The notes beneath the pieces were generated by a model. It was not told the DNA's origin. It made no database searches and saw only the letters and a program-made list of their open reading frames with translations. From positions 1-45,149 of the forward strand of contig MU401718.1 in assembly GCA_022579005.1 (NCBI GenBank): 45,149 nt of DNA, read 5' to 3'. The DNA comes from Poronia punctata (lineage: Eukaryota; Ascomycota; Sordariomycetes; Xylariales; Xylariaceae). Positions 11,761-25,002 of this stretch are shown one piece after another. A program made the translations under genes and the position numbers. How positions within the stretch are numbered: the stretch's first letter is position 1; each line of letters starts with the position of its first letter.

Positions 11761-12904
11761 AAAACAGAGAGACGAAGAGACTAACGGGGACAAAAGTGGG
11801 CACATCTCCCCGCCCCGATACAAGCAGGTCAAGTAGGCGGACACGAAGGACTGGGCTTCATCGCGAAGTTGGGCGAGGGTGCGGAGAATGCTAATCTGAA
11901 AGTTGGTGATCGGGTTGGTATTAAGTGGATTGCTTCGGCTTGTTTATCTTGTCGTAAGTTTTTTTTTTTTTTTTCTTCTTCTCTTTTTTTTGCTTGTTTT
12001 GTTTGATAATGGGGAAAGGAATCTTTTATGTGCTAACGATAAATAAATAGCACCATGTACCGAAGGAATGGAAGGCGTTTGCGTCAATCAAAGGGTTAGT
12101 GGGTATTATACGCCTGGAACCTTTCAGCAATATGTTGTTGGACCTGCAAAGTAAGTACCTAGGAGGTAGTTTCCCTTCTGTGCTTCCATTGCATACCAAT
12201 TTTGTTTTTTTTTGTTTTTTGAAAACTGACGGACTTCTAGCTACGTAACCCCCGTCCCATCCTCCCTACCCGGCGAAATCGCCGCCCCGATGCTCTGCGC
12301 CGGCGTAACCACCTACGCGGCCCTGCGGAAAAGCGGCGCCGCAGCCGGCCAATGGGTCGTCATCTCCGGCGCGGGCGGCGGTCTCGGCACCGTAGCGACA
12401 AGTCTCGGCGCTCACGGGATGGGCTTCCGCATCATCGGGATCGACATGCCCGCAAAACGCTCGAGCGTGCTAGATTCCGGCGCCGAGCATTTCATCGACG
12501 CCAGCGCATTCGACGACGAGGCTATCGGACAAGAAGTCAAGAGAATCACGGGCGGGGAGGGTGCCGCTGCCGTTATCGTCGCCACGTCGAGTAATAGGGC
12601 CTATGGCCAAGCCATCCCTATGCTCCGCTTTGGCGGCACGCTCGTTTGCGTGGGCGTTCCCGAGGGGGCTCCCGTGCCTATTGGGAACGCCTTTCCGGCG
12701 CACTTCATCGCGCAGCAGCTCAAGGTTGTTGGGTCGGCTGTGGGGAACCGTCGAGAGGCGAAGGAGACGTTGGAGATGGCTGAGAGGGGGCTTGTCAAGT
12801 TCCCTGTGCGGACGGTGGGTATGAGTAAGTTGCAGTCCGTCTTTGAGGATTTGGGTGAGGGGAAGCTTATTGGGAGGACGGTTTTGGATTTTACGCTGGA
12901 GTGA
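11466..12904 (+). CDS. Zinc-dependent alcohol dehydrogenase (365 aa, 5 exons)
   Basis: Cytosolic medium-chain alcohol dehydrogenase, interconverting primary alcohols and aldehydes with NAD(P). Exons: 11,466-11,631, 11,699-11,709, 11,797-11,953, 12,051-12,150 and 12,241-12,904 (1,098 nt). Catalytic-zinc ligands are visible in SGVCHSD (C49), GGHEG (H75) and PMLCAG. The structural zinc site is C108-x2-C111-x2-C114-x7-C122 in ACLSCPPCTEGMEGVC. The Rossmann nucleotide-binding loop reads SGAGGGLG in the last exon. Length fits yeast Adh1-type enzymes. Exon 2 is only 11 nt and supplies MMNT; exon 3 must begin at 11,797 (WAHLPAPIQAGQVGGHEG) because the nearer acceptor at 11,827 reads into a stop. CTAAC branch sites precede the acceptors. 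The preferred substrate cannot be told from sequence. Confidence 0.93.
11731..11775. repeat. (AC)n(AG)n tract inside ADH intron 2
   Basis: A run of CA dinucleotides passing into GA dinucleotides and then A-rich sequence. It lies wholly within the 87-nt intron between exons 2 and 3 of the alcohol dehydrogenase gene, upstream of the CTAAC branch site near 11,781. Confidence 0.8.
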
Positions 12905-13443
12905 AAGGACATATGTTGAAGTCTGTGTGTGTGTGTGTGTGGTCAACTATGGAATAGGTAGTAGGTATATCTGTGATACGGGTTGTTCTAATTAAATACG
13001 TAAAATCATACCTTTTAAACGTGGTAATCTACAACCGTCTTATCAACATATTTCCTACTTTATACCCTTCCCTCGTCGTACCTCTAGAAAACAACAACCA
13101 CACGATCCGATCCGATCCGATTCGCCTCAAGCACGAGGTGTACTTCGCCTTAACCTAGGAGCAGATTAAAACCTACCAGTACCTACCCCTAGCTTAGATC
13201 TCTCTCTACTATAAAAGAATAAAATAATAAACAAACAGTAGGTAACCCCTCCCCGTCTTCCGTAAAACGCAGACAGACCAAAACGCTCACTAATTGTTTA
13301 TTTATTTATTAATTCATCAATAAAACGTACGAGTACCGTACCGTACCGTACCGACAACAGATAAAGCTTTCCGCGCGCAAAAGCTCCAGCTAGCTCGCTT
13401 AAACAGCCGGCATAATAAGCGATATCATATATCTATCACCTAG

Positions 13444-13471
13444 TCTAGACTCTAGACTCTAGACTCTAGAC
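13444..13471. repeat. TCTAGAC heptamer, four tandem copies
   Basis: Four perfect copies of TCTAGAC head to tail between convergent genes. No function is apparent. Confidence 0.85.
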
Positions 13472-13866
13472 GCGCTTTGATTTTAATGACAGATCCAACT
13501 ATCGTAACCTACTACTCGTACTACATACTCGTACACGTACATTATCTACGCGAAAAGAGAAAGGAAGAAAAAAAAAACAAAAAAAAAAAAAAAGCCACCT
13601 TAGATATGTAGGTACCCAAGTATGTAAACATGTATATTTATGACCTGATGATAATGATCACATGCTTGCAACAAAGTTATAAAAAAATAAAAAAAAAGCC
13701 AAGGTTTTGTTATCTCTGTCATACAGTACCTAACCTAGGTAGTTGCGAAGGTTGCTATCCGCATAGATGATAGCACATGCGCCGACTACTTACATACTTT
13801 ACGAGTAGGTAAGTACTTGGATATGTAGTATTTAACTGCAGGGCATTTTTAATTTATATAACTACG

Positions 13867-13907
13867 TGTATGTATGTATGTATGTATGTATGGATGAATG
13901 TATGTAT
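13867..13907. repeat. (GTAT)n tetranucleotide repeat, slightly imperfect
   Basis: About ten TGTA/GTAT units with two substituted ones (GGAT, GAAT) near the centre. A simple microsatellite between convergent genes. Confidence 0.85.
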
Positions 13908-14525
13908 AAGCAGGAGTTCCCAAGCGACGGCCCTTCCCGTCCTGTTGTAAAGTAGTAATTATCTATATTACCTCGTACCTACAGAACGGTTACGAGTAGG
14001 TTCTTGGTATGATCAATAATTCTGAGCCAATGTGATAATGAATGTCCAAAGTAGAAAAGGAGTAATATTACGAAATTTGAGCTATCGCGAGTCAAGATGG
14101 GACGTAATGCCAAGTACACTAATCAAGCTTCATCAACTTTTTGAAACAACAATTATTACAAGCTATAATATAGGTAGTGAAGGTTAGGTACTAAGGAAGG
14201 CGGCAGGGCGTCAAGTAATTCATCAAAAATAATAGGTAGCTAGGTAGATAGCTCGCCTCGAACTTGGGGTAGAAGTAATTCAAATAAATTGCTCTGTCAT
14301 CATTCACCTAAGCGCCTGCTCTAGCCATAACCCTCAAATAAATAAAAATTCAACCGCTTTGCTCTATTTTCAATCCTGGCAAGGGGGGTCTTTTCCAATC
14401 GTCTCAGCAAACAAAAAGGGGCCCCATATGTATCCATATGTGCAGCGAATTGAAAAAAAATGGTACAGAAATTCTAGCATCCTCAAAACCCCGTCAACTC
14501 CCCTTCTCCTTGGCTATGCCCGTCT

Positions 14526-16060
14526 CTAGTGGGCAAAGGCCATCTTGATGGAGCCGGTGGCATCGTCGATCATGGCCTGTACCTGGTCGGCAGTAAGAGT
14601 CTGGTCGAAGGCGAAGTTGTCGAGCTCCTTGATCGAGACGGATGCGCTGTTGGGGTCGGTGACCAGAGCCAGGGTGATAGGGCCCTCGGTGGGACGATCA
14701 AAGTAGTGCGAGTCACCGACTCCGTTGGCGAAGTGGAAAGTCGACTTGCCACGGCAATCACCGGAGCTAAGGATCTCGAGAACATCGAGCTCACCACAGC
14801 CACCGTCCAGAGGGCTGGCAAAGTCGCCCTGCCAGCAGCTGCAAGAGGTATATTGACCAGTTCGGGGGATGGCAGCGTTGAGGAGCCAGTAAGAGGGCAT
14901 GTCCATGTTCCAGCCAGTCTTGCCGCTGAGAGGCATGGTCATTTGAACGATGAAGACCTTGGAAGCGCCCGCGAATCCCTCTGTACACAGTCATGGTTAG
15001 CCATCTTTGCCCACGTTCATCACCATCTTTTTCTTTCTTTGACGTACTGTAAGCAACCGAGTCGGGACGGTAAGCACCGCAAGACTCATCGCAAGGAATA
15101 TCGGAGAAGATGGCAATCTCCTTGTTGTCGTCAAGTAGCGTGTCCTTCAGCACGGTGGCAGAAGCTGCGCAGCTGGCACCATTCTCGTCCACATACCCGA
15201 GACTGCTGCCCCAGACGCTATAATATGTCGCATTAGTCATCTTTGTTGATTTAAACTGTACTTCCGAGGTTGACTTACGTATCCCAAGTACCAGAGATCT
15301 GCGGGTCACCGACGTTGGCCAGGAAGACGAGACCCTCGGCAGTACCAGACGAAGCCTCGTAGTAGGCAGATCGCACAAAGTCGCCGGAGGGAGCGGTGGG
15401 GTAGGTGTCGTCGCCACCATGAACCTTCTTGCCGTTGTTGACAGGAGACTTGGAACCCTTGCCCGGTTTGCCCGCAGGCTTGTCGGCAGACTTCTGAGGC
15501 GCCTTGGTGGGAGCAGGCGGGGCATCAGCGGGGGCGTCGGGAGTCGGGCCTGCGTAAGTGTTTGTCCAGGACTGGACTTGGCCATTGATAGTAGCGTATA
15601 CTACTTCACCGACGGCACGCTCCTCGTGCTGATGCTGATGCTTCTTGTGCAAGTGTTGGTGACCATGACGCTTGCTGTGAGACTTGGTAGCGGTGCTACC
15701 AGGCAGGTAGACGGCAACTTGATGCAACTGCAGAGGCCCACGGAAGTGGAGCGAGAGCTACCCATGTGTTTTAGCGACGGCGACCCCCCGAGACAAACGA
15801 TTCGAAGAATAACTTACATCCTCGTCGTAGGGAGCAATAGGGCCGGAATATTCACGGTCTTCAAAGACGCAAGTGCCCGAGTTGTCCATCTGCGAAACGC
15901 GACGGTACTTGCCGGGGACATCGAGACCGGTGTACTTGATCTGCTTCACGCTCGGCGGGCAAAAGTAGTTGCCAAGAGCATCCTGGACGGCGCCCTCGCA
16001 GAAAAGATCGGCGGCTGCGAAAGCGGCGCCGCCGAGAAGTAGAACGGGGCTGTATTTCAT
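14526..16060 (-). CDS. TOS1-like secreted cell-wall protein, putative glycosyl hydrolase (448 aa, 4 exons)
   Basis: Exons on the minus strand: 16,060-15,818, 15,757-15,279, 15,217-15,048 and 14,980-14,526 (1,347 nt). A signal peptide (MKYSPVLLLGGAAFAAA) directs secretion. The N-terminal part (about 18-100, ending LSLHFRGPLQLHQVAVYLP) matches the first domain of the fungal Tos1/YJL171C family (DUF2403). A low-complexity linker carries a His/Lys-rich segment (106-128) and a Pro/Ala/Lys/Gly stretch. The C-terminal DUF2401-type domain begins near VWGSSLGYVDE and includes TGWNMDMPSYWLLNAAIPRT and cysteines for disulfides. GELDVLE (E361, D363, E366) has the E-x-D-x2-E spacing of GH16-type beta-glucanase active sites, so action on wall beta-glucan is inferred, not shown. 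I see no C-terminal GPI signal. Confidence 0.9.
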
Positions 16061-19000
16061 CTTGGAAGAAATCTTTTTTTACTTTTTTTGCGAAAAGATC
16101 GTTGTTGTTTCTTGTCTCGCAAAGCTGTCGTTGAAAGTCGTAAATGGTTGTCCGGCTAGATAGATCTGTCCTTCGTATTCTAAATCCAAAATGTCAAGAC
16201 ACGCAAGTTCAAGACAAATCCGAGTACAGGTAGCAATAAATAAATAATAATAATAAATAACAAGTAATCAGATGATTACAAGTCAAACACTGCCGAAATT
16301 CGATTATATTTTTCTGAGGTGACTCTAAGGAGCGACTTGGTGAATTAATTTCACCAGAACAATGAGCCTTTGGTACTGCTTCCGAGGGAGGGAAAAAGAA
16401 CCAGACGAGACAAGACAAAGCAGTGACGGGCAGGACCAACGTTCTAAATAACAAGGCGGGTAATCGAATTGCTACGAATGCCAAAGGGGGTATTCGATGG
16501 GCTGGAACAACAGGATGGGACAGGGCTTATGGAGACCAATCCTTGAAGCTTGGCCCCAAGGGAAGTAGCCTGGAAAGGGGAATGAAAGTGGATAAAATTT
16601 AAAAAAACACAAGCTCTTGTGCTGACTTGGCACCAGGGTATCCAGGGGATTTTGGGAATCAAGGAGGTGGGGGGGTACCACACGGCACCACGGGTCTACG
16701 TTCTTCGCTGGGCGTTTCGAGGAGTACCTACTCGTAGACCAGGGCGTCCGATTAGAGACGTACACCCCCTAATCCATTTACACGTAAATAGGTATCCGCC
16801 ATCCTGTCTTTCGTCGCGGCTCGTCATTCTGTTTGGTCCAGCTCTGATGAAGGGTGAACAAAGGGGCGGAGGAATTGCAAATGAGCCACACCCAAAAAAA
16901 GATGGCCAAGGGGTGTTGTCGCCTTTGACCAGTGTTGTTCAGGCTAGATCAGGGGACACTAACCCGATCAGGATCTAAGCGACTTGTACCTGCATTGGCC
17001 CCGGAGCAACGAGACCAATCATGAACCACCTTGGCAGTGACTTGCAGCGTCGCGTCGTTGCATCAGGTACAACACCTCTGTACACACCAAGGGTGCCAAG
17101 TGGTAGCGCTCAACGTAAGTGCATAACACACGCTAACTATAGAATTACAACATATACGAATCTACTATTAAGGGGTTAAGGAGGCACAGGGGGTGGAGGT
17201 TATCTCATAATTGACCACTCAAATGTCCCCCGCTCCTCAAGCCCTGGCCCCAATCCCCTACAGTAATAATATGCTGTACTCGTACCTCCCGTGAAACCTA
17301 ACCTAGCGGACTCCGGGAATCACTGTCGGCTGACGCGCGCAACAAGCTGTCGGGAGGCGTTACCAAGTCGGCGCTTTCCATCACACATTATGCGAGTGGA
17401 GAAATAAGCATACATAATACCGCGTGAATACCTTCCGTTTTATATAGTGGGGATCGATTTAAGGATAGGACCAAAAGCGAACCTACAACCTACTCGCAAT
17501 TACCTGATGTTTTCTATCAGTATCCCACGATAGAAACCGCTTTGGGATAAACAATCGTGATCGAGGACTCTAGACTCTTGAAGAAAAAACAATCTAATCC
17601 CTAACAAGAATCTAGTAACTGATGATCATTTAAACAAGCGTGGCAAGGTACTTGGATCGGGAAAGTGGGCGGTCAAGGTTATTTTCCTCGCTCAAAAATA
17701 GGAAGCTTGGGAATCGTATACTAACCCAGAAAGAACCATAGCACATCCGTACTAGACCATCTCGAGACAGAGAAAGATGGGAGTTTTTGGGTCTGGATGG
17801 TGGGATCGACATGGCGAAGCAGACATTATAAAACCAACGCCGAGTACAAAGTATGTGCTCAAATTGAGGATGTCGGTAAGGAGACTGGAAAAAAACGTAT
17901 GCCCATCAGTTAAAATGACTGAGATTTGAAAGAGCCTGTTGTTGTTTACTTTTACCCCCTTAAAAAGGCATGTGCGTCCGCCCGGACATTTTTACTCGTA
18001 TTACAAGGTAGCATCAACATGCAACCCTTCATCACCTTGGTTAGCGCCAACTAAACCCAATTGATCTACACACACCAACCAACTGCCGACAGAAAGAAAG
18101 TACGACCATATGCACATAATCGATGCCTCGGAACCATTTTACGAGTACACATACTACAAGTTATCAAAAGGTTTCTTGTTATTTTCTCATCACTACCTTT
18201 TTAGTCATTTGCTTGCGAGTTTAGGGTCCTGCAGGTACAGTTAAGGATACCACACACGTACACATCAAAAGTGAATAACCCCCTTTTTTTTTCCTTAAGA
18301 GAGAGAGAGAGCAGAATGGAGCAACTTGCAGAAAGATCGACGACTTACCGCCGCCCACGTCATCAAAGTCAAATGCATTGAATATGTTTGCCAAGTCGAA
18401 CTTGCACGTGTCATACTCGGTCACCAATACCAACAAACCAAAAAATCCCCATCTGAATCAACATATCTAGGCAAGTTAGATAGATATGAGATTCCAATAC
18501 GGTAAAGAAGTGAAACAGGGTGTGTACGTTCCGTGACGCATACTCCTTTCCTCCCCTCCCCAGACCATGTGTCCGATTTTCCAAGAAGGCGGGAAAGCAT
18601 ACACATTATCTAGTCTATTCACACAGCAGTCATATGTGTAATGTATGCAAGATGCAGGTACAGACTCTCCATTTCGCGGGGACGGGAAAAGGCTATTTAA
18701 TAGGGTTTCCTGCATCCTAGGTTTAAGGTTAGGCGGTAACCAAACGGGACGGGTAGGTAAGGTAACTGCAGCCCGCGTTTGTCTCACCTACTCGGACATC
18801 GGCGGTGAAATATAGATAGATAGATACTTATGTATGCACTTCGCCGCTAGGTTATCTAGTCTGCTATTTTATCTACACGTATCTAACCTTGGCCACGATC
18901 GATTTGTCTCGGAAGGCCCAAGACAACTTTAGGTACATCGGAAAATGTTCCAGTGAATATATTGGTTCCTAGCCTTCTTTATCAATTTATTCAACCTAAC

Positions 19001-20181
19001 CTAGGTAGGAAGCGGGGTTGGTTGGTATGGAAATTTACATACACAGATATTTACTATCTACATGTAGGCCAGACTTGCAACAACAGTTGGTCATACAAAT
19101 TATCACCCCTCTTTTACATATCGTATATCGCATCACAAAGTACAAAGTATCGTGGCACAGTTAGTTTAGTTCTGTGTTGCACCGCCCCTCAACATATCAA
19201 CGTACAATCCACGTGGCCCAAGTGAGTAATCGTAAATACAGTACGGCAAGTTTAAACCCTGATACCTACCTAAACCTTAAGTCACAACGTACTTTTGTAC
19301 ACAGGTATTACACCTTCTCTAATCCGAGCTTTGAAACCTGGGCTTAATCCGGAATCCTATCCGGAATCACGCACAGCCACCTTTTGTTCTGGAAAAACTT
19401 GGACACTGTTGGCCTAGGCCGCGTCAATCAGAGTTCACTAGGCTAATACACGTAAAATATGAACCCTAATGTTAGACCCCGATCTTGGCACAAACTAGGT
19501 TAGTTCACCAACGAGATAACAAGCCAAAAAGTGAAACCGAAATGATCAATATATGCGCCCATAATGCACTTTAGCCCAGAGTATCGTCTCCCTACCGAGC
19601 AAGGTGGTTATCAAAGGAAGGGGGCTGGGGAATTTATTTGGACGCGTGGCGATACGCGACGCGAAGCCTCAAAGTTACCTTATTATGTATGGTCACTGGT
19701 GAGTGAGTGACTTCCGTCGTTGCAGATAGATAGGTAGGAAAATGATAAAAGGAAAATATCAAGTATACGATTACACACATGACCCTCGAGCGCTACTTGT
19801 CAACTCCATCTCGGAATACCAACCATCACCGATATCTCTGTTTTCGCGAGGACGTTAAACTTGTTTGTAAATGGTATCCTTGCTGTTGAAATAGGCTGAT
19901 CGTGGTCTGTACCGCAACGTCGCTTTGCTCACCCGGGAACAGAAACTGACTGCAGATATTATATCTGTTGAAATAGGATTAACTATGCTCGAAATAACCA
20001 TGCTTGAAATAACTATGCTTGAAATAACTATGCTTGAAATAAATAAACCGCTACCTAGCATGTTGTGACAGTAAAATACTGCCACTTACACTCATACCCA
20101 TGCCCAATCGTATACGAAACCAGATTTGTCTTAACCTACACGTTTTACGTAACCTTCCCGCCTCCCTCTCCGGTTCTTTTT
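16061..20181. other. Gene-poor 4.1-kb intergenic region
   Basis: The longest stretch without a supported gene in the island. It includes the upstream DNA of the TOS1-like gene (right of 16,060) and the 3' flank of the RING-like gene. Open frames here (for example + 16,619-16,978, - 17,630-17,812, + 18,953-19,225) have no family resemblance, no plausible splice partners and biased composition, so I call none of them. It carries four TACGAGTA octamers (16,729, 17,277, 17,993, 18,140), short GATA-repeat runs and a 15-bp minisatellite at 19,985-20,044. I saw no tRNA or 5S rRNA gene. Confidence 0.6.
19985..20044. repeat. 15-bp minisatellite, four copies
   Basis: The unit ATGCTTGAAATAACT occurs four times head to tail: copy 1 has two substitutions (CTC and a terminal C), copies 2 and 3 are identical, copy 4 ends AAT. 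A degenerate partial copy (GTTGAAATAGGATTAACT) lies just upstream. It lies in the 3' flank of the RING-like gene. Confidence 0.9.
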
Positions 20182-21689
20182 TTACCATCCACCCGCCCCA
20201 AACCCATCATCTGCCGAGTAATAAGCCCCACTGCTTTCGTACGAACGTACGCTTTCATGGGGACTACGAGTACGTGCCGTTACGTACGAGTCCAAGCTCG
20301 AACAAGAACAAGAAGAAGACAAGCTCGAGTTGATAACAATATGCCCATCATCATCATCATCATCATCATCATCCAACCTGTCCCTATCTCTGAGCCAATC
20401 CTCCAGACCTGCGGAAAGGACCGATGATGAACCAGGAGGAGATGATGATGATGGTATGCGCTGGGTTTCGATTCCGGGAAGTGACGAGGTCGGACGTGAT
20501 CTCCTATTTCTGTTTCTGTCATCGTCATCATGCCTGCCATCTTGGCTACGGCTTCTGTAAACCTCCAAGGGGGGGAGGTTTCCGGAATCATCGGTGTGTC
20601 TATCGCCGTCGTCAATATGTCTATGACTGTGCTCTTCGTAATAGTAGTAGTAGTAATTGTAGTTGTCATCACCCACATTGTTATGGTGGCCACGATGCCG
20701 ATGCCGATGCCGATGATGATGATGATGATGATGATGGCGTTGCGGCCCGCCCCCGAGACTGGGTACCTCCGTAGACGGAGCAGTATGTACCCTTTCGCTA
20801 GGGTGTACAGCCGACACGATGGCGGGGCTTCCGCCGCTGTGGTATAGCCCTATTCCTCGCCGTCTCGGCACCGGTATCCTGACTTGTCTTTCGTCCCGAG
20901 CGGGACGGTGTGAAACGGGGGTTCTGGGCCCATGATTGTCCGGCTGTTGCCGTGTCGTCGCTACCGGTACCGGTACCGGTACCGGTATCTCATCCCCGGA
21001 ACGGGGTAATGCCGGGGTCATAAAGGGGCCCATGGGCAGCGGCCATGGTCGGGGCAAACCTGTAGAACGACGAGATAAGTATAAGCCGAGAGTTTATCAT
21101 AAAAAAAGGAGATGGATACCTCGTAGTTCCGGCGGACACCGTATCTCATGCTGCCATAACATCTCCCGTATCTCGCGGATATCCTTATCCACAAAACCCG
21201 TGATCGACCACCCACGTCGGGGCTCCAGTCCGTGTAGATACCCGTCCGGACAACGGAGCGGATGGCGACAGGACGGGCAATATTCTCCACCCGGATTTCG
21301 TGTCCTTTGTGCCTGCACCCACTATTTAAGTAATTACCTCGGTTAGCCGTTGCGGAACAGAACAACAAAGCTGTCGGGCGGGCGGGCGGGCGTCTTGTCT
21401 TGTCTGCCTCTTATTTACGTACCGTGTGTAGACAACTATATCCAAACGCATGACCGCATTCCAAGACGACGTAATGTTCGTATCTGACATTTTCGTCCAC
21501 CGACAGACCCAGGTCGGGGTTTACAATAGCCAAGCGTTTATAGCAAACATCACAATCGATCCTGATGCGGGTTCGCTTGTCTCGTAGTCGTCCGGAATGG
21601 TCAAAGTGTTTGAGGACATCTTTGAAGTTGTTCGTGGTAATTTCCGGTGGGGTGGCGTTCCTGGCCCTCCTTGCAGAGTTGGACGGCAT
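20182..21689 (-). CDS. RING-finger-like protein with repeat-rich low-complexity tail (448 aa, 3 exons)
   Basis: Exons on the minus strand: 21,689-21,423, 21,321-21,120 and 21,059-20,182 (1,347 nt, frame intact). Residues 46-107 form a RING-like zinc module: C46-x2-C49, then ECGHAFGYSC (C78, H80, C86), and after the first intron CPSC (C104, C107). The position that usually carries the fifth ligand, H-x2-[C/H], is glycine (G83). Residues after about 160 are low complexity: repeated Val-Pro, an eight-His run followed by Arg-His repeats, a six-Tyr run and a nine-Asp run, encoded by CAT, TAT-type and GAT triplet repeats. Such proteins are often E3 ubiquitin ligases, but substrate and partners are unknown. 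Both introns have good GT..AG ends and the first has a CTAAC branch site. Expression is unproven, so this is the least certain gene in the island. Confidence 0.72.
20343..20372. repeat. (ATC)n / (GAT)n triplet repeat encoding poly-Asp
   Basis: A perfect run of ATC triplets on the + strand, read on the minus strand as GAT codons that give the nine-aspartate run of the RING-like protein. Confidence 0.9.
20696..20735. repeat. (GATGCC)n then (GAT)n repeat encoding Arg-His and poly-His
   Basis: On the + strand GATGCC hexamers pass into GAT triplets. On the minus strand these are CAT (His) and CGG/CAT (Arg-His) codons in the last exon of the RING-like gene. Confidence 0.85.
20961..20988. repeat. 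(CGGTAC)n hexamer repeat encoding Pro-Val repeats
   Basis: About four CGGTAC units. On the minus strand they encode the P-V-P-V-P-V stretch near the start of exon 3 of the RING-like gene. Confidence 0.85.
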
Positions 21690-22791
21690 GCCTGTAACCG
21701 CTCGCTTCAGGGGGGGGGTCGGAACCCAGAGGGTTAGTTAGAAAGCGCGGTTGCTAGAAATACTTCAGAGGTGTCAACGGAAAGGGAAAGGGTCAAGGCT
21801 TTTTCAGAAGAAATGTATAGGCGATACAACGAACGCAAAAGGCTGGACGATCGGGAATGCGGAATGCGGAATGCGCTTGAATATGCCGGAAGGAGAAAGT
21901 TCGTAGCCAACCTGCCTTCCACGATTTACTTATAGACGTGAAGAGACCGCGGAATTGCCACCGGGCAAGCGATATGATGCTCAAAATAAAGGGTCATGAC
22001 TCCGGTGGCGCCCCTGAATAGCAAACTGAAGTAGGCAGACGATCCATCAATATGGCGGCCTCGTCATTCGATGATTGATTGAATCATCTTCTTTTGACGG
22101 GGGTTACTCTGGGAGAATGACTTGCTTTGCAACGGTTGGGACTGTCAGAGAAACCTAGAGGGGAAAGGTAAAATAATCATTATACTATGACTGTCTGGCT
22201 GTTAATGATGCTTCGCAATGCCTTCTTATAGGTACAGGTCCACGTTAGGCACTTATATCCAACATATCCTACTGACTGTGCGCCCAGGCAGACCCCATCA
22301 GTTGTATACATGCTGACCAACAATCAAAGAAGTAACAGAAAAGGAAGCACGACGGCAAGAAAGGGGCGTCGGCCAAAGCTGCATGAACCACACCCATGTC
22401 GATTCACGTGGAAAGTAAAACAAATTAAAAGTAGCTTTGTTCTATAATCATATTTCATTGTTCGTCGAGGGCATTACCCCCTCGTCATACTCGGCCTTTA
22501 CTACCTAGTCTACATGCAAACACGCCGAGAACCAGATTAAAAGCCCGAGATGTCGTCGAGATAGAGGGTGTATCAAAGGTCGGAAAAGCGTGAATCATCC
22601 CATAAGACTTTTGTATCCTTTGCCCCAGTCATTCACACCAAGGCAGAACCATCTTCTGCTGTCGAGATGTGCCTCCGTCATCCACACATAAGAACGCTTT
22701 TATGTGTTCGCAGGGCGCCCGCCTTGCGCAATCTATGCAGCGCCCGTTTTAGCCCCAAGGATGAAAAAACCGGAAAAAATCATTAACATGC
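21690..22791. other. Intergenic region between the RING-like gene and the Ssb Hsp70 gene
   Basis: Holds the promoter side of the RING-like gene and the 3' flank of the Hsp70 gene, both on the minus strand. A G-run lies at about 21,710-21,718. Short minus-strand frames at 21,734-21,984 look like chance open sequence. No RNA gene was seen. Confidence 0.65.

Positions 22792-25002
<2,211 letters not shown>

Larger units (their letters stand above)
12905..14525. other. Convergent intergenic region between ADH and the TOS1-like gene
   Basis: Both flanking genes end here, so this is 3'-flanking DNA for each. No gene or structural RNA is supported. It holds a (GT)n run at about 12,924-12,941, a GTACC-unit repeat (13,333-13,353), a TCTAGAC repeat (13,444-13,471), A-rich runs near 13,570-13,595, a GTAT repeat (13,867-13,907), and five TACGAGTA octamers (13,328, 13,513, 13,526, 13,800, 13,991). 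Confidence 0.7.

Noticed and set aside
12470..12946. Long minus-strand and alternative + strand open frames over the last ADH exon
   Set aside because: They lie opposite or out of frame to an enzyme with all zinc ligands and conserved motifs. GC-rich codon composition keeps the other frames open.
14529..15236. 235-residue + strand open frame opposite the TOS1-like gene
   Set aside because: It crosses the introns and exons of a well-supported minus-strand gene and shows no domain. It is the antisense shadow of that coding sequence.
15419..16042. 207-residue + strand open frame opposite the first exons of the TOS1-like gene
   Set aside because: Same reason: antisense to a signal peptide and conserved N-terminal domain, with no recognisable protein of its own.
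16619..16978. 119-residue + strand open frame in the gene-poor region
   Set aside because: No domain, signal peptide or splice continuation; rich in Arg, Gly and Pro as chance frames are.
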